From CAYLLN01 sp033762315 (lineage in GTDB: Bacteria > Planctomycetota > Planctomycetia > Pirellulales > Pirellulaceae), in NCBI GenBank assembly GCA_033762315.1, contig JANRLS010000013.1, positions 1-64,000 of the forward strand: DNA of 64,000 nt. Direction: 5' to 3'. The translations under genes and the position numbers were made by a program. The notes beneath the pieces are model-generated. The model was not told the DNA's origin. It did not search any database and worked only from the letters and a program-made list of their open reading frames with translations. Within the stretch, counting starts at the first letter, position 1; each line of letters begins with the position of its first letter. Below, one piece after another: positions 25,316 through 33,358 of this stretch.

Positions 25316-25836
25316 CTATGTCGCCGACCACTCGCGAACGTAGAGGTGGTCGGGATGGTCGTAGTTCTTGAACGTGACTTCCTTTTCGAAGTGCATGCCA
25401 AGCTTTTCGGCCACGCGGATCGAAGCCAGGTTGCTCGGATCGATAATCGCCACGATGCGGGGCAGTTGCAGCGTTTGCCAGCCGTGTTGCAGCATTCGAC
25501 TTGCGGCCTCCGTGCCAGGCCGCGGCCCCAGTGCGAACGAGCGAGACGATAGCCGATCTCCACTTCGGGCTGGCCACCGACATCGGGAAACCGCAACAGA
25601 CCGCAATAGCCGCGGGCGATGTCGGTTCCATTCTCGACGACGGCCATGCCCCCCAGGCCGGGGCTATCGCGATAGGTCCGCTGGACCTTTGCGATCCAGT
25701 CCAGAATCCACGGGCGATGGTGGGTGCCGCTGCCGTAACGCATCACTTCGGGATCGCCAAAGACGGCGAGCATCGCGTCGGCATCGTTCTCGCGAAAAGG
25801 GCGCAGGACAAGTCGCTCCGTTTCGAAAATCGTCAT
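25316..25836 (-). pseudogene. GNAT acetyltransferase with a frameshift
   Basis: Start ATG 25836 gives MTIFETERLVLRPFRENDAD, the opening of ribosomal-protein-alanine-acetyltransferase-like GNATs, then PGLGGMAVVENG and EIGYRLARSHWGRGLA. After about 25523 the frame turns to nonsense, but the adjacent frame continues exactly where the family expects it: GTEAASRMLQHGWQTLQLPR, later ASIRVAEKLGMHFEKEV, ending at 25316. A single missing base in GCCTGGCACGGAGG near 25520 would restore it. Either a decayed gene or a sequencing error. The family transfers acetyl from acetyl-CoA to an amine. Confidence 0.8.
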
Positions 25837-26005
25837 CCGTGGGGCTGCTCGTGTGGCGAAGGTGAAATGGTTGCTATTCTCGGCGGTAAGGGGCTTCGCT
25901 CACCTCGTGGAAGATGGTGGGCACAACCCTCCCTGATCGCTTGCTCCGGTGTTAGGTTCCGAGCCAGCGAAGGACGCGGAGCCTGTTTTGTTCGAGCACT
26001 GCGGT

Positions 26006-26557
26006 CTATGCGCTCGCCGCTTCCTGCCGTGCGAGCACGATCAACATCACGTCGGGCAGCTTTTCGACACCCAGTTGACGCAGCATGTTGACGACTTGCG
26101 CGGTGGTGTACTGTGCGTGCGTGCATACATGCAACAGCACGTCGCTCCGCCGCGACGCGCTGCGCTGCCCCGTCAGCGAGTTCTTCCTCCACACCGGCTC
26201 ATCGAGCGCTTCGGGCGTGAGTGAGCGGACGTAACTCTTCCAGCGGGCCGCCAGTTCGGTCCACCGCTCGCGCAGCTCGGCCAGCGAGGCAATCGGACTA
26301 TCGCCCAGCTGATTGCCCGGCAGCTTACCCGCGACGTCTCCCGGCGCGACCGCCGATTCGTCGCCGACGAGTGCCGCGAGCCAGACATACTCGGCCGCAT
26401 AGAGATGCAGGAGCGACTTATAGATCGAGCCTTGCCCGATCGCGAACTCGCGGCGCAGCGCTTCATCGGCGAGCGGCGCTGCCGCCGCCAGCAGGTTCGC
26501 GTTCACCCACAAGCGGTGTTGGTTCATTCGCGCTATCAAATCAACGGCCGTGGACAT
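26006..26557 (-). CDS. DinB-family metal-binding protein
   Basis: 183 residues. A four-helix bundle with the three histidines of the DinB/YfiT family: H51 in SLLHLYAAEYVW, H143 and H147 in LLHVCTHAQYTTAQ, expected to bind a divalent metal. Members are thiol-dependent S-transferases or of unknown role in stress; no more can be said. The spacing and length are normal for the family. Confidence 0.88.
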   Translation of the reverse strand: MSTAVDLIARMNQHRLWVNANLLAAAAPLADEALRREFAIGQGSIYKSLLHLYAAEYVWLAALVGDESAVAPGDVAGKLPGNQLGDSPIASLAELRERWTELAARWKSYVRSLTPEALDEPVWRKNSLTGQRSASRRSDVLLHVCTHAQYTTAQVVNMLRQLGVEKLPDVMLIVLARQEAASA

Positions 26558-26670
26558 CCCATCGTCTCCCGATTGTTCTCTTCGTTTGACGCCAGCGACG
26601 TAGGCTAGGCTTTACCCACCCCTTGGAAGCCGTCACTAATCATGCCAGCACGGGGTGAATAGGTGATGAT

Positions 26671-26712
26671 ATCTCTTGTTGGATCAAGCGGTTAGGATCT
26701 CGAACAAGAGAT
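26671..26712. repeat. 10-bp inverted repeat upstream of the transposase stump
   Basis: ATCTCTTGTT at 26671-26680 and its exact complement AACAAGAGAT at 26703-26712, 22 bases apart, seven bases before the ATG of the transposase fragment. It may be part of the end or the promoter of the former insertion sequence. Confidence 0.6.
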
Positions 26713-26718
26713 ACGGTC

Positions 26719-26920
26719 ATGTCGATGGAAGCGTTGTTCCAGCGGTTTGTGGAGCGGTCGCCGGTAACGGTCATGGTGCGGGGGACGCTGGAGAATCTCT
26801 TCCCGGCTCAGGCGGTGGAGGAGATCTTCGCCGCCTCGGCCCGCCGGCAGCGGCAGAGCGAGCTGCTGTTCTCGTCGGTGGTGAATTTGTTGTCGCCGAG
26901 GGTGGCGTTCGTGGCGGGGT
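26719..26920 (+). pseudogene. IS4-type transposase, N-terminal remnant
   Basis: The first 60 or so codons match the start of IS4-family transposases of planctomycetes: MEALFQRFVERSPVTVMVRG, TLENLFPAQAVEEIFAASAR, QSELLFSSVVNLL. From about 26900 the similarity stops and the reading continues in unrelated Arg/Ser-rich sequence to a stop at 27147. The catalytic DDE domain is absent. So this is the stump of an insertion sequence truncated by deletion or rearrangement; it cannot move. Confidence 0.75.
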
Positions 26921-27147
26921 GGGGAGAATGCCGAAGTGCTGGGCGGGAGAGGAGTTACGGCGATTGCAGGCGTAGTGGAGCGAGGGAAAGAGGCGCGGCG
27001 CGTGACCAGACGTGTCACGGGAGCGAAAAATTCGCGGCGCGGTCGTGGGCCAGCAGGACGCCGTTGGTGTACATATTTGATCTAATAAAGGTGGCGAAAT
27101 TTCCCTTACGGATTTCGCCCCGGAAAATCCGCGCGCTACTTTCTTGA

Positions 27148-27595
27148 CGCGCGCAAGTCGGCTGGCGAAAGTAGGGCTTTCGCAGGCTGCTGGGGGCGTC
27201 GCGATTGCGGGGCGAAGCGGGCGAATCCATCGCGCCGCGGTGGGGGGGCTAGCGCTTCGTCCTCATCAAAATTTGGGAGGAGGCCCAAAAATCGGCACGC
27301 CCAAGCAAGCGTGAGACGTGGCGCCCAATCCCAAAAACCAACGCTGACCATCCACCAGGGCGCAGGGCTCTTCAGGTTAAGATGCCTTATCAGCGCGGGA
27401 CGGAAATAAGCGACCTAAGTGTTTTCCAGTAAACGACTTGCGGATGATTCGGCGACCGCGGCAAAATCCAAGCGATAAGTTATTGGCGGGACCGGTGGAA
27501 GATTGCGAGGGGCGGGGCGAATAGGGGGGAAGAAGGGAAGAAGACGACTCGGCGGGCGAGACGCCTGCCCCACGAAGGACGCGGCACGGCGGGCA
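27148..27595. other. intergenic region before the JAMM gene
   Basis: No gene supported. It includes the edge of the transposase remnant on the left and, at 27551-27573, a minus-oriented copy of the GTGGGGCAGG repeat. The part near 27376-27480 is less GC-rich and might hold the promoter of the JAMM gene. Confidence 0.45.
27551..27573 (-). repeat. GTGGGGCAGG-family palindromic repeat
   Basis: On the minus strand GTGGGGCAGGCGTCTCGCCC plus GCC; stem CGCCTGCC at 27562-27569 against GGCGGGCG at 27551-27558 with one mismatch. It ends 22 bases before the JAMM gene start. Confidence 0.7.
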
Positions 27596-29119
27596 ATGGA
27601 CGACGAGATTCACTTCGGCGAGGTCGAGCACGCCTCCACGCAGCGGCAGTTGCGGCCGGACCGGAACAAGCATTTCGCCGTCGCGGCCTATGAGACGCCG
27701 CGCGAGGGGGAGCTGCCGATCTTCGTCGATCTCGATGTGCTTCGCGACATGGAACGGCATGCGGCGTCGGATACGTCGGTCGAGCTCGGCGGCGTGCTGC
27801 TCGGCGGGCAATTCGAGGACGACGAGGGGCGGCCGTTCGTCGTTATCACCGACAGCCTGCGGGCCGAGCATTACGAAAGCACCAAGGGGAGCTTCAAATT
27901 CACGCACGATACCTGGTCGGCCATTAGCCGCGAGCGGGACCAGTTTCCCGCCGAGTTGGCGATGGTCGGCTGGTATCACACGCATCCCGATTGGGGGGTG
28001 TTTTTGTCGCATATGGACCTGTTCATTTGCGATCACTTTTTCAATAAGCCGTTGGATGTCGCCCTGGTGATCGATCCGTGCCGGGGGGACCGGGGGATGT
28101 TTGAGTGGACGGCGGCGACGAAAGACCAGAAGACCCTCACCCGGGCCCTCTCCCAAAGGGAGAGGGAGAGGGAGCGGATTCGGCGGACGGGCGGGTTTTA
28201 TGTCACCGCGAGTCGCTTTCGGGCAGATGAATTGCAGCAATACGTAGCGGAGCTTTGTGGCATGCCTAGCAACAGCGAGCGCGGTTCGGCCGTCGGCTAT
28301 CCGGCCCCGGTTGTCCATTTGCATCAGCCGGCGGCTCCGCCGCCGCCGCCGTGGCAGGGGCCGGCGATGGTGGGGGTGCTGGTGCTGCAATTTACCTTAT
28401 TGGCAATCTTGGCGTGGAAGGCTTTTGCGCCGGGCGAAGCGCGGCGTGATGGCGAGCTGGCGGCGGCGCTCGACAAGCTGCACGATTCGCTCACCGAGCG
28501 GTCCGCGGCCGAAACGGCCCTGCGAGACGCCCGCGCCAAGACCGCGGTGCTCGATCAGGTCGTCGCCGAGCTGCGCGGCACGGAAGGGGGCTTTGTCGAG
28601 CGCTTACAGGAGAAGTTCGATCAGTCGGAGCGACTGAGCGGGGATGTCGCGGCGCGAGCGGCGCAAATTCGGGAGCTGGAGGGAGCGGTCGCGGCGGCCG
28701 AGGCGAAGCTGAAGGCCGAAGGGCAGCAATCGCAAGCGGATCGCGAGCGGCTCGGTCAGGAGATTGGTCAGTTGCAAGCGACTGCCGATAAGCTGCAGGC
28801 GCAGCTCGACGCGGCGGATCAGCAAATTGCAGCCTTGGCGGCGCGGCTCGAACCGGCGGCGAGTGATAAGGCAGCGGGGGATAAGCCGCTCGTCGCCAGT
28901 GACGGCGGAACGTCGGTCTGGTGGTATGTCCTGGCTGGCGTACTGGCTGCCTTGGTGATCGTGCCCGGTGCCTGGCTGGCTGGCAAGATGCTAACCAAAC
29001 CGGCTGCCGACGAAACGCTACGCGAGGAGACAGCGGCTGCTGATCAGCCTGAAGGAAATCCACCCGCGCTCGATAAGCCCAGCGCTTGTGAACCCCCGGC
29101 CAACCCGCCACCGGCGTAG
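27596..29119 (+). CDS. JAMM/MPN metalloprotease-like membrane coiled-coil protein
   Basis: 507 residues from ATG 27596. Residues about 40-165 are a JAB/MPN+ (JAMM) domain with the complete zinc site: E63 in SVELGGVLLG, then H128-T-H130-x7-S138-x2-D141 (GWYHTHPDWGVFLSHMD). JAMM enzymes cleave isopeptide bonds after ubiquitin-like tails; in bacteria some process sulfur-carrier proteins. Then come a charged loop (176-198), a first membrane helix (about 258-280), a long coiled coil (about 290-430), a second membrane helix (about 442-463) and a Pro/Glu tail. The JAMM domain and the tail would be on one side and the coiled coil on the other. The charged loop, QKTLTRALSQRERERERIRR, is encoded by a palindromic repeat. 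The sulfite reductase gene follows 114 bases on. Confidence 0.85.
   Translation: MDDEIHFGEVEHASTQRQLRPDRNKHFAVAAYETPREGELPIFVDLDVLRDMERHAASDTSVELGGVLLGGQFEDDEGRPFVVITDSLRAEHYESTKGSFKFTHDTWSAISRERDQFPAELAMVGWYHTHPDWGVFLSHMDLFICDHFFNKPLDVALVIDPCRGDRGMFEWTAATKDQKTLTRALSQRERERERIRRTGGFYVTASRFRADELQQYVAELCGMPSNSERGSAVGYPAPVVHLHQPAAPPPPPWQGPAMVGVLVLQFTLLAILAWKAFAPGEARRDGELAAALDKLHDSLTERSAAETALRDARAKTAVLDQVVAELRGTEGGFVERLQEKFDQSERLSGDVAARAAQIRELEGAVAAAEAKLKAEGQQSQADRERLGQEIGQLQATADKLQAQLDAADQQIAALAARLEPAASDKAAGDKPLVASDGGTSVWWYVLAGVLAALVIVPGAWLAGKMLTKPAADETLREETAAADQPEGNPPALDKPSACEPPANPPPA
28134..28172 (+). repeat. CCCTCACCC...CTCTCCC palindromic repeat inside the JAMM gene
   Basis: CCCTCACCCGGG runs into a perfect 9-bp stem, CCCTCTCCC-AAA-GGGAGAGGG (28146-28166), and a GAGAGGG tail. 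This layout matches a common intergenic palindrome of GC-rich bacteria; here it is read through in frame. Confidence 0.75.
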
Positions 29120-29165
29120 GAGCAATCGGCTCGTTTCGCTATACTCCCTTGATTCCGTGGCCGAT

Positions 29166-29190
29166 AATGTTAACAATGATTGTAAACATT
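29166..29190. promoter_or_regulatory. AT-rich 25-bp palindrome, candidate operator
   Basis: Left arm AATGTTAACAAT, central G at 29178, right arm ATTGTAAACATT; 11 of 12 positions pair. Its AT content stands out against the GC-rich surroundings and it lies 42 bases before the sulfite reductase start, where an operator would sit. The general shape resembles Fur/Zur-type boxes, but the regulator is unknown. Confidence 0.55.
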
Positions 29191-29232
29191 GTCATGTATC
29201 GGCAATGACCGCACTTTTTGCCCAAACTCTCC

Positions 29233-30978
29233 ATGTCCACCACCCAACCCGCCAAGCCCAGCCCCGTCGAGGGGGTCAAGGATCAAAGCCGCTTCCTCCG
29301 GGGAGACCTTTTGCCCGAGCTGTACGACGGTAACGACCACTTCGGCAAAAACAGCGAAGTGCTGCTGAAGTTTCACGGCACTTATCAGCAAGACAACCGT
29401 GACGAGCGCGGGGCGGCGGCGGTGGGCGAGGATGGCAAAAAGTCGAAGTCGTTCATCTTCATGGTGCGGACGAAAATCCCCGGCGGCAAACTGACGAGCC
29501 GGCAACTGCTCGACGAGCTGGACCTGGCGGACGAAGTGGGCAACACCACGCTGAGGATCACGTCGCGGCAAGGGCTGCAACTGCACGGCGTGCTGAAGAG
29601 CAACCTGAAGCAATCCATCGCCCGGATCAACGAAATTCAGCTCAGCACCCTCGGCGCGTGCGGCGATGTGAACCGCAACGTCATGTGCTGCCCCGCCCCG
29701 TTTGCGAGCAACATCTATCGCCAGACGCAGGCCCTGGCCGACTTGATTGCCGAGCATTTTGCCCCCAAGACGAAGGCTTATCACGATGTCTGGCTGACCG
29801 ACCCCACCAGCGGCGATAAGCAACTCGTCGGCGGCGCTCCAGAAGGAGACGGCTTCGACGTCGAACCGATCTACGGCAAGTTCTATATGCCGCGAAAGTT
29901 CAAAATGGCGATCGGCTACACGTTCGACAACTGCGTCGATCTGTATGCCAACGACCTAGGCCTGTTGGCGATTACGCAGGGGGACGAGATTGTCGGCTAC
30001 AACGTGCTGGTCGGCGGCGGCATGGGAGTGACGCCGTCGGCGAAGAAGACCTTTCCCGCCGTTGCCAAGCGGCTGTGCTATGTGACGCCCGACGAAACGC
30101 TGAAGGCGGTCGAGGCGGTCTTCAAGGTGCAGCGCGACTTTGGCAACCGCGAAGATCGCAAGCTGGCCCGGCTTAAGTATGTCGTCGCCAATTGGGGCGT
30201 CGAAAAGTTCAAGGCCAAGGTCGAGGAATATTTTGGCGGGCCGCTCGCCGATCCGCATCCGGACGACGTGCACGGCTTCAACGACCACATGGGGTGGGAC
30301 GAGCAAGGGGACGGCCGCTGGTTCTATGGCCTGAATGTCGAGAACGGCCGGATCAAAGACACCGCCGAAATGCGGCTAAAAACGGCCATTCGCGAGGTTT
30401 GCACGCAGCTCAATCCGTCGATCCGTCTGACCGCGCACCAGAGCATTTTGTTCGGCGACATCCGGGCCGAAGACAAGAGCAAGCTGGAAGCGATCTTTCG
30501 TTCGCATGGTGTGAAGTTGAGCGAGGAGATTTCGACCGTTCGCCGCTACAGCATGGCGTGCGTTGCCTGGCCCACCTGCGGCCTCTCGATCACCGAAAGC
30601 GAGCGGGCACTGCCCGGCATCATCGACCAGCTCGAAGCGGAATTGGCGAAGCTCGGCCTCGCCAGCGACCGGTTCACGGTGCGCATGACCGGCTGCCCCA
30701 ACGGCTGCGCGCGGCCCTACAACTGCGATGTCGGCCTCGTCGGCAAAGCCCGCGGCAAGTACACGGTCTTCCTCGGCGGCCGCCTGCTCGGCGACCGACT
30801 CAACTGGATCTACAAAGATATGATCCCCGAAGAGGAAGTGGCCGCCACGATCGCGCCCGTCTTTGCCTACTACAAACACGCCCGCGAAAGCGGCGAAACC
30901 CTCGGCGACTTCTGCCAGCGCAAGGGGCCGGAGGACATTGCCGCGTGGGCGGAATCGGCCGTGGGGCAGGTTTCCTAA
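29233..30978 (+). CDS. nitrite/sulfite reductase, siroheme and 4Fe-4S (probably assimilatory sulfite reductase)
   Basis: 581 residues from ATG 29233. Reduces sulfite to sulfide (or nitrite to ammonia) with six electrons. Two ferredoxin-like halves and two siroheme/Fe4S4 domains; the cluster cysteines are C443-x5-C449 (CVAWPTC) and C488-x3-C492 (CPNGC), as in CysI/Sir/NirA. Sulfite is the likelier substrate because cysD and cysNC occur in the same window, but no direct residue evidence separates the two here; the electron donor (ferredoxin or flavoprotein) is not encoded nearby. An AT-rich palindrome precedes it. Its last residues, VGQVS and the stop codon, are encoded by a copy of the GTGGGGCAGG repeat. 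Confidence 0.93.
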   Translation: MSTTQPAKPSPVEGVKDQSRFLRGDLLPELYDGNDHFGKNSEVLLKFHGTYQQDNRDERGAAAVGEDGKKSKSFIFMVRTKIPGGKLTSRQLLDELDLADEVGNTTLRITSRQGLQLHGVLKSNLKQSIARINEIQLSTLGACGDVNRNVMCCPAPFASNIYRQTQALADLIAEHFAPKTKAYHDVWLTDPTSGDKQLVGGAPEGDGFDVEPIYGKFYMPRKFKMAIGYTFDNCVDLYANDLGLLAITQGDEIVGYNVLVGGGMGVTPSAKKTFPAVAKRLCYVTPDETLKAVEAVFKVQRDFGNREDRKLARLKYVVANWGVEKFKAKVEEYFGGPLADPHPDDVHGFNDHMGWDEQGDGRWFYGLNVENGRIKDTAEMRLKTAIREVCTQLNPSIRLTAHQSILFGDIRAEDKSKLEAIFRSHGVKLSEEISTVRRYSMACVAWPTCGLSITESERALPGIIDQLEAELAKLGLASDRFTVRMTGCPNGCARPYNCDVGLVGKARGKYTVFLGGRLLGDRLNWIYKDMIPEEEVAATIAPVFAYYKHARESGETLGDFCQRKGPEDIAAWAESAVGQVS

Positions 30979-30984
30979 CCTGCC
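30961..30984 (+). repeat. GTGGGGCAGG-family repeat overlapping a stop codon
   Basis: GTGGGGCAGGTTTCCTAACC plus TGCC; GGCAGGTT (30965-30972) pairs perfectly with AACCTGCC (30977-30984). The TAA of the loop/right arm is the stop codon of the sulfite reductase. Confidence 0.8.
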
Positions 30985-31088
30985 TTGTCTTTGCCGTTGA
31001 TGTCGCGCTGCCTCGCATCTATCTTTGCAGTAGGTGAACGACAACCGTAGCGATGCAGCAATGCAGCACCGTGCAAAGAACGCAGGCA

Positions 31089-31580
31089 ATGAACGACAAT
31101 CCCCCCATCGACGTCGATGATCTGAATCGCCCCAATGACTACACGGGAGTCTTTGAAGCGTTTTGGCCCAATGGCCAGCTCAAGTATCGCAGGCATTTTG
31201 TGAACGGCGTCGAGGTAGGGCAGCACATTCGCTTCTGGGAAGACGGAATGCTCGCCCACATCAGTTGGCGCGACCCCGCGGGACACATGCGCGGAACGAT
31301 GCTCACTTTTTACCCCGGTGGCGACAAAGATACCGAAGAAATATGGAGCGACGACGAGCGCCGACCAGGCACATTTGAGAAATGCTGCTACAACGCGAAT
31401 GGCGACATATTTCTCAAGACGTCATATCTTGAATTTGAGCAAATCGACTTATGGGAGAGACCCAAGAGTGACGCAGAGCAACAGCAATGGGAGAGTTTAG
31501 GCATCGACAAGATGATTGCCGACTCGATCAAGAAGTTGACCGAACTCACAGAACGCAACGACGACGAGGACGACTTTTAG
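31089..31580 (+). CDS. YwqK/MORN-repeat-type protein
   Basis: 163 residues from ATG 31089; an earlier in-frame ATG at 31053 is possible. Contains MORN-like units of the YwqK type: GVFEAFWPNGQLKYRRHFVN, then GVEVGQHIRFWEDGMLAHIS and RGTMLTFYPGGDKDTEEIW. YwqK-type proteins are often annotated as antitoxins of DNase toxins, but most are of unknown role and no cognate toxin is next to this one. The C-terminus is acidic (ERNDDEDDF). Base composition is less GC-rich than its neighbours. It converges with the RelE/ParE toxin gene, overlapping by four bases at the stops. Confidence 0.7.
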   Translation: MNDNPPIDVDDLNRPNDYTGVFEAFWPNGQLKYRRHFVNGVEVGQHIRFWEDGMLAHISWRDPAGHMRGTMLTFYPGGDKDTEEIWSDDERRPGTFEKCCYNANGDIFLKTSYLEFEQIDLWERPKSDAEQQQWESLGIDKMIADSIKKLTELTERNDDEDDF

Positions 31581-31888
31581 CCGGATTTTGGGGATGGCTG
31601 GATATGCCGCGGCAAATCGCGACTTCCGTGGATAACGGCTACGATGTAGCATCCTTCGCCGCGAATCTCGTAGATGATGCGATAGGGACGCATCAACACT
31701 TCGCGAAAGTGATCCAGGCCGAACTCCGGCACGACCCAGCCGGCGCGCGGACCCAGATCTAGCTTGTGAGCCGCTTCATAGATTCGCTCGCCAACTTGCA
31801 AGGCATAGCGAGGCGAGTCGCGAGCAATGAAGTCCATGATCTCGGTCAGGTCTTCGATTGCCGGGTCAGTCCATACGACGTGGCCCAT
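31577..31888 (-). CDS. RelE/ParE-family toxin
   Basis: 103 residues, starting MGHVVWTDPAIEDLTEIMDF, a typical ParE/RelE N-terminal helix pair, with FREVLMRPYRIIYEI and YIVAVIHGSRDL as the beta-sheet core with basic and aromatic residues. The family either cleaves ribosome-bound mRNA (RelE) or poisons gyrase (ParE); this variant is too short to decide. The start lies inside the end of the antitoxin gene (43-base overlap), so translation is coupled. Confidence 0.88.
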   Translation of the reverse strand: MGHVVWTDPAIEDLTEIMDFIARDSPRYALQVGERIYEAAHKLDLGPRAGWVVPEFGLDHFREVLMRPYRIIYEIRGEGCYIVAVIHGSRDLPRHIQPSPKSG

Positions 31889-32061
31889 TGGTCCAGCCTG
31901 CTTTGAACTTCGCTTTCAGGTTGCACGCGCCCCTCGTCGATGGCTCGACTGCCGCGGAGGACCTTTTCCCGCACATATAGCTGGTGCTGAATGTCCTCGA
32001 CGGTGCAGTCGTCGGGCAGGGACTCTATAAGACGAATGACGGCATCTTTGACGGGACTCAT
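31846..32061 (-). CDS. RelB/ParD-like antitoxin
   Basis: 71 residues. SPVKDAVIRLIESLPDDCTV plus EDIQHQLYVREKV is the classic opening of the small antitoxins paired with these RelE/ParE toxins; the C-terminal part is expected to wrap the toxin. First gene of the two-gene module, overlapping the toxin by 43 bases; the pair probably autoregulates, but no operator was identified. Confidence 0.85.
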   Translation of the reverse strand: MSPVKDAVIRLIESLPDDCTVEDIQHQLYVREKVLRGSRAIDEGRVQPESEVQSRLDQWATSYGLTRQSKT

Positions 32062-32120
32062 CGAACTGGCTCCTCACGGGGTCGCCTATCAGACTACCAC
32101 GCCGAGTGGCGCCGTTCCAA

Positions 32121-32143
32121 GGCAGGCGAGACGCCTGCCCCAC
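32121..32143 (-). repeat. GTGGGGCAGG-family repeat next to the galE stop
   Basis: On the minus strand the repeat starts one base after the TAA of galE: GTGGGGCAGGCGTCTCGCCT plus GCC, with a perfect GGCAGGCG/CGCCTGCC stem and AGA loop at 32121-32139. Confidence 0.8.
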
Positions 32144-32144
32144 G

Positions 32145-33128
32145 TTAGCTCGCATATCCCCGCGGATGGCTTTGGTGCCAGCGCCAGGCGGTTTCGACGA
32201 TGGACTCGATGGTGGGATAGCGGGGGGTCCAGCCGAGCGTTTGGCGGGCGAGCGTGGCGTCGGCGATCAGTTGCGGCGGGTCGCCGGGGCGGCGCGGGCC
32301 AAGCACGGCGGGAATGGGGTGGCCGGTGATTCGGCGACACGCGTCGATCACTTCGCGCACGCTATAGCCGCGGCCGGTACCGAGGTTGAGCGCGAGCCCC
32401 TTGCCGGGCTGAATCTTGTCGAGCGCGGCGAGGTGCGCGGTGGCGAGGTCGAGAATGTGGACATAGTCGCGAATGCAGGTGCCGTCGGGCGTGGGATAGT
32501 CGTCGCCAAAGATGGTGATCTTTTCGCGCTGGCCGAGAGCGACTTGCAGCACGATCGGGATCAGGTGCGATTCGGGCGTGTGGTCTTCGCCCAGGTTGCC
32601 TTCCGGCGCGGCCCCGGCGGCGTTGAAGTAGCGGAGGGCGGCATAGGCGAGGCCATAGGCGGCGGCGTAGTCGGCCAGCATTTTCTCGACGACGAACTTC
32701 GAGAAGCCGTAGGGATTGATGGGGAGTTGCGGGGTCGTTTCGGCGATGGGGATTTTGTCGGGATTGCCGTAGGTGGCGGTGGTGCTGGAGAAGACGAACT
32801 TGCGCACCCCCGCCTGCCGCACCGCCTCCAGCAGGTGGAACGAGCCAAGCACGTTGTTGCCGTAGTACAGGTGCGGCTGCTCGACCGATTCGCCGACCAG
32901 CGCGAAGGCGGCGAAGTGCATGACGGCGTCGATTTTGCGTTCGCGCAGAATGCCGGTCAGGCGGGCTTGATCGGCCAGGTCCCCCTCGATCAGCTTGCCA
33001 GGGGGCACGGCCCGGGCGTGGCCGCGGGAGAGATTGTCGTAAACCCAGGTTTCGTGGCCGGCTTGCAGGAGCTCGCGGACGCAGTGCGAGCCGACATAGC
33101 CGGCTCCGCCGGTAACGAGGATGCGCAT
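32145..33128 (-). CDS. galE: UDP-glucose 4-epimerase
   Basis: 327 residues from ATG 33128, with AAGGAAAT at good spacing. Interconverts UDP-glucose and UDP-galactose using bound NAD, supplying galactose for surface polysaccharide. Extended SDR: GGAGYVG at 7-13 binds NAD, S115-S-T117 region in SSTTATYG, and the catalytic pair Y140-x3-K144 (PYGFSK). HTPESHLIPIVLQVALG and DGTCIRDYVHILDL are further GalE signatures. Length is normal. The gene stands alone; a palindromic repeat touches its stop codon. Confidence 0.95.
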   Translation of the reverse strand: MRILVTGGAGYVGSHCVRELLQAGHETWVYDNLSRGHARAVPPGKLIEGDLADQARLTGILRERKIDAVMHFAAFALVGESVEQPHLYYGNNVLGSFHLLEAVRQAGVRKFVFSSTTATYGNPDKIPIAETTPQLPINPYGFSKFVVEKMLADYAAAYGLAYAALRYFNAAGAAPEGNLGEDHTPESHLIPIVLQVALGQREKITIFGDDYPTPDGTCIRDYVHILDLATAHLAALDKIQPGKGLALNLGTGRGYSVREVIDACRRITGHPIPAVLGPRRPGDPPQLIADATLARQTLGWTPRYPTIESIVETAWRWHQSHPRGYAS

Positions 33129-33358
33129 GGAGATTTCCTTGGGTGGCGAACGGATCGATCCGTCCCCCGTTGACTCTGAATCTACCGATTGGGCCGATTC
33201 TCGCCAGGGTGGGGAGCGGCGAAGTTGGCTTGGCAAGGTCGAAGGGGAGCAGCCGATGAGAAGGATGGCCGTTCGCCTCGGCAATCGGATCCGATTCGCT
33301 CGCGGGCGGCACGCCCACGCGAGCGTGGGACGTGGCACCCCCGGCACCTCACGATCTC

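Noticed and set aside
26990..27020. GCGTGACCAGAC shared with the region near 6545
   Set aside because: Only 12 bases match and the surroundings differ; chance or too little to call a repeat.
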